This document shows, piece after piece, positions 36,395 to 38,631 of a stretch of 38,631 nt of DNA; positions within the stretch are counted from its first letter, which is position 1; each line of letters begins with the position of its first letter. A program made the position numbers and the translations under genes. Origin of the DNA: Desulfobacterales bacterium (GTDB lineage: Bacteria; Desulfobacterota; Desulfobacteria; Desulfobacterales; JANQIE01); the NCBI GenBank assembly GCA_028282295.1, contig JANQIE010000123.1:1-38631 (forward strand), in the 5' to 3' direction. The notes under the pieces are model-generated. The model did no database searches, was not told where the DNA came from, and saw nothing but the letters and a program-made list of their open reading frames with translations.

Positions 36395-38131
36395 ATGGAC
36401 AAGATTGTGAGGATCAACATGAGTGCCGGGGGCGGACCCGAGGTTACGATCACGTCGATGGGTGCATACGCCGGATTGGGCGGACGCGCCCTGACATCGA
36501 CCATTATTGCAACCGAAGTCCCCCCCCAATGTCACCCCCTGGGCGCCGATAACAAACTGGTTATCGCCCCCGGCTTGCTGAGCGGATCGGCCGCGGCCAT
36601 GTCAGGCCGCATCTCCGTCGGCGCCAAAAGTCCGCTGACCGGCGGCATCAAGGAATCGAACTCGGGCGGGCAGCCGTCACAGATGCTCGGCCGGCTCGGC
36701 TACGCCGGCATTGTGTTGGAAGGCAAACCGGCGGATGACACCCTTTATAAAGTTCTGATCAACAAGGACGGTGTAACCGTAACGCCGGACAACAGCCTGA
36801 AGATGCTCGGCAACTATGCCACCGTGAAAAAAATGCAGGGTGAGCATGGTGACAAAATCGCCTGTATCTCCATCGGCCCGGCCGGCGAGATGAAGATGGG
36901 GGCGGCGTCAGTGGCCTTTACCGATATGGAGCAGCGCCCCACGCGCCATGCCGGACGCGGCGGCACCGGCGCGGTCATGGGCGCCAAGGGCGTCAAGGTG
37001 ATCGTTGTCGATGATGCGGGGGTGAAGATGCGGTCACCGGCCGATCCGGAAAAATTCAAGGCCGCCAACAAAGCCTTTGTGGCCGGCCTGCGCAAGCATG
37101 CCGTGACCGGTGAGGGGCTTCCGGCCTACGGCACCAATGTGCTGCAAAATGTCATCAACGAAGCCGGCGGCCTGCCCACGCGCAATTTTCAAAGCGGCCG
37201 GTTTGACGGCGTGGCTAAAATCAGCGGTGAAACCCTGGCTGAAACCGAAACTGCCCGCGGCGGTCTGGCAACCCATGGCTGCCACCGGGGCTGCGTGATC
37301 CGTTGCTCGGGAATTTACCACGACAAAGACGGCAATTTTCTCACCAAGCAACCCGAATATGAAACCGTCTGGGCCCATGGCAGCAACTGCGCCATCGATG
37401 ATCTGGACGCCATTGCCCAGCTCGACCGGCTGGACGACGATTTCGGGTTGGATACCATTGAAATGGGTGCCACCATCGGTGTGGCCATGGAAGCCGGTCT
37501 GGCCGAATTCGGCGATGCCGAAGCCGCGATCAGGCTGATCAAGGAAGTTGGCGCAGGCACCCCTTTGGGACGTATCCTGGGCAACGGCGCCGCCGTCACC
37601 GGCCGGGTGTTCGGGGTGGAGCGGGTTCCGGTGGTCAAGGGGCAAGCCATGCCGGCCTACGATCCGCGCTCGGTCCAGGGCATCGGCGTCACCTACGCCA
37701 CCAGCACCCAGGGGGCCGATCACACTGCCGGGTACGCCGTGGCCACCAATATCCTGGGCGTGGGCGGCAATGTCGATCCCCTCAAGCCCGAAGGTCAGGT
37801 GGAACTGTCGCGCAATTTACAGATCGCCACCGCGGCCATCGATGCCACCGGCATGTGCCTGTTCATCGCCTTTGCCATCCTGGATCAACCCGACACCTTC
37901 CAGGCGCTGATCGATGTGATCAACGGGTTCAGCGGGGCCACCATGACGGCCGACGATGTAACGGAGTTGGGCAAGAAGATCTTGAAGCTGGAGCGCCAGT
38001 TCAACGCCGATGCCGGATTTACCAAGGAACACGACCGGCTGCCGGCCTTTATGAAGAAAGAAAAGCTGCCGCCGCACGATGTTGTCTTCGGCGTCAAGGA
38101 TGAAGAACTTGATGAGGTGTTTAACTTCTAA
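36395..38131 (+). CDS. Aldehyde:ferredoxin oxidoreductase family (tungsten enzyme)
   Basis: Cytoplasmic oxidoreductase of 578 residues, close to the usual length. Family members bind a tungsten or molybdenum bis-pterin cofactor plus one 4Fe-4S cluster and typically oxidise aldehydes to acids with ferredoxin. The N-terminal pterin-binding domain carries APGLLSG (58-64), GRISVGAKSPLTGGIKESNS (71-90) and GPAGE (161-165). Cluster cysteines are C296, C300 and C304 (CHRGCVIRC) with C488 (ATGMC) as probable fourth ligand. The first spacing, Cys-X3-Cys, is one residue longer than the Cys-X2-Cys of the Pyrococcus enzyme. AGGAGG lies five bases before the ATG. The real substrate cannot be told from sequence. 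The next gene, 17 bp on, encodes a MoaD/ThiS-like protein. Confidence 0.95.
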   Translation: MDKIVRINMSAGGGPEVTITSMGAYAGLGGRALTSTIIATEVPPQCHPLGADNKLVIAPGLLSGSAAAMSGRISVGAKSPLTGGIKESNSGGQPSQMLGRLGYAGIVLEGKPADDTLYKVLINKDGVTVTPDNSLKMLGNYATVKKMQGEHGDKIACISIGPAGEMKMGAASVAFTDMEQRPTRHAGRGGTGAVMGAKGVKVIVVDDAGVKMRSPADPEKFKAANKAFVAGLRKHAVTGEGLPAYGTNVLQNVINEAGGLPTRNFQSGRFDGVAKISGETLAETETARGGLATHGCHRGCVIRCSGIYHDKDGNFLTKQPEYETVWAHGSNCAIDDLDAIAQLDRLDDDFGLDTIEMGATIGVAMEAGLAEFGDAEAAIRLIKEVGAGTPLGRILGNGAAVTGRVFGVERVPVVKGQAMPAYDPRSVQGIGVTYATSTQGADHTAGYAVATNILGVGGNVDPLKPEGQVELSRNLQIATAAIDATGMCLFIAFAILDQPDTFQALIDVINGFSGATMTADDVTELGKKILKLERQFNADAGFTKEHDRLPAFMKKEKLPPHDVVFGVKDEELDEVFNF

Positions 38132-38148
38132 CATCTTCATTAAACATC

Positions 38149-38631
38149 ATGCAACATCTTCACCTGCAACTATCTTCCCCCCACATGCCATTCACGGGCC
38201 GTTTGTTCGGCCAGGGCGTGGGTCTTACAGCCGATCTCGGTTGCACAGTCAAAGTACTTCTGTGCGACCAGATCGGCATTGCTTCCGAGTATCTGGCCCA
38301 ACGCATCCAGACCATTTTTTTAAACGGCCGGCCGGTGGACGATGAAGCCGGGGCCGTTGTCACCAACGGTGATGTGCTGGCCCTGTCGGCGGCCATGCCG
38401 GGCCTGGTGGGAACGATGCTGCGCAAGGGCGGTCACCTGGCGGCCATGCGCGCACGGCTGTCCCATCGCCGCGCGGCAACTGAAGCCGGCCGCGCCCGTG
38501 GGCGCTTTACGCTGAAACTGTTCAACATGATCGCGGGTGAAGTCGGACCGGGTCTGCTGCACCGCGGGGTCATCGCCCGGGTGGCGGATGTGATCGAGAT
38601 TATTGACGGGGCCGCCCTTTGCCGGGACCGG
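38149..38631 (+). CDS. MoaD/ThiS-like protein, incomplete at window end
   Basis: An open frame of 161 codons runs off the right edge. Residues 33-88 look like a beta-grasp ubiquitin-like domain: VKVLLCDQIG, a helix around SEYLAQRI, IFLNGRPVDD and VTNGDVLALSAAMPG. In MoaD and ThiS the fold ends in Gly-Gly; here the equivalent point reads GLVG, and the chain goes on with LRKGG and at least 65 more residues rich in Arg and Ala. It starts 17 bp after the AOR gene. MoaD-like genes often accompany AOR genes, so a part in pterin cofactor assembly or AOR function is a fair guess. No clear ribosome site is seen; ATG at 38185 is an alternative start. Confidence 0.7.
   Translation, partial: MQHLHLQLSSPHMPFTGRLFGQGVGLTADLGCTVKVLLCDQIGIASEYLAQRIQTIFLNGRPVDDEAGAVVTNGDVLALSAAMPGLVGTMLRKGGHLAAMRARLSHRRAATEAGRARGRFTLKLFNMIAGEVGPGLLHRGVIARVADVIEIIDGAALCRDR

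Overview
The window looks like a chromosomal chemosensory region from a Desulfobacterota-type (sulfate-reducer-like) bacterium. The basis is the style of the chemoreceptors, a tungsten-type aldehyde:ferredoxin oxidoreductase (AOR) gene, soluble coiled-coil che-associated proteins and many palindromic intergenic repeats. The taxonomic call is inference; there is no rRNA or other marker gene here.

Layout. 129-12060 (all minus): three large MCPs (A, B, C), then cheA, cheY and a STAS gene, transcribed STAS -> cheY -> cheA -> MCP-C -> MCP-B -> MCP-A. 12134-12473: a nested inverted-repeat element. 12490-14969: a two-gene operon for a soluble protein with two diverged MCP-tip motifs and a receiver-like protein with no phosphoacceptor. 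15075-15240: a gene-free stretch with a sigma54-like promoter and a plus-strand small-RNA candidate. 15236-16648: an NtrC-type response regulator preceded by two matching promoter-like units. 17075-19757: two housekeeping genes, hisD (minus) and serC (plus). 19901-23342: a hybrid histidine kinase and an LsrB/RhaS-type periplasmic binding protein. 23546-31630: MCP-D, MCP-E, cheW and MCP-F. 31631-32607: almost 1 kb with no convincing gene but several hairpins. 32608-35833: MCP-G behind a LivK-type binding protein. 36006-36232: copies of a palindromic repeat. 36395-38631 (plus): an AOR and the start of a MoaD/ThiS-like gene that runs off the window.

How it works together. Seven MCPs, one CheA, one CheW, one CheY and one STAS protein could form a chemosensory array. 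Two solute-binding proteins lacking transporter genes sit next to a kinase and an MCP and may act as sensory co-receptors. No cheR, cheB, cheD, cheZ or flagellar gene is present. Six MCPs share one signalling-domain length and the same 21-23-residue C-terminal module, ending in a sequence that fits the CheR-tether consensus. The seventh (MCP-G) is exactly one heptad longer in each arm and lacks HAMP repeats, so it may belong to a different array.

The best candidates for something undescribed are the bipartite MCP tail, the 12490-14969 operon with its putative sigma54 promoter, and the 15141-15235 small-RNA candidate. All motif positions were counted by hand; no database search or folding program was run.
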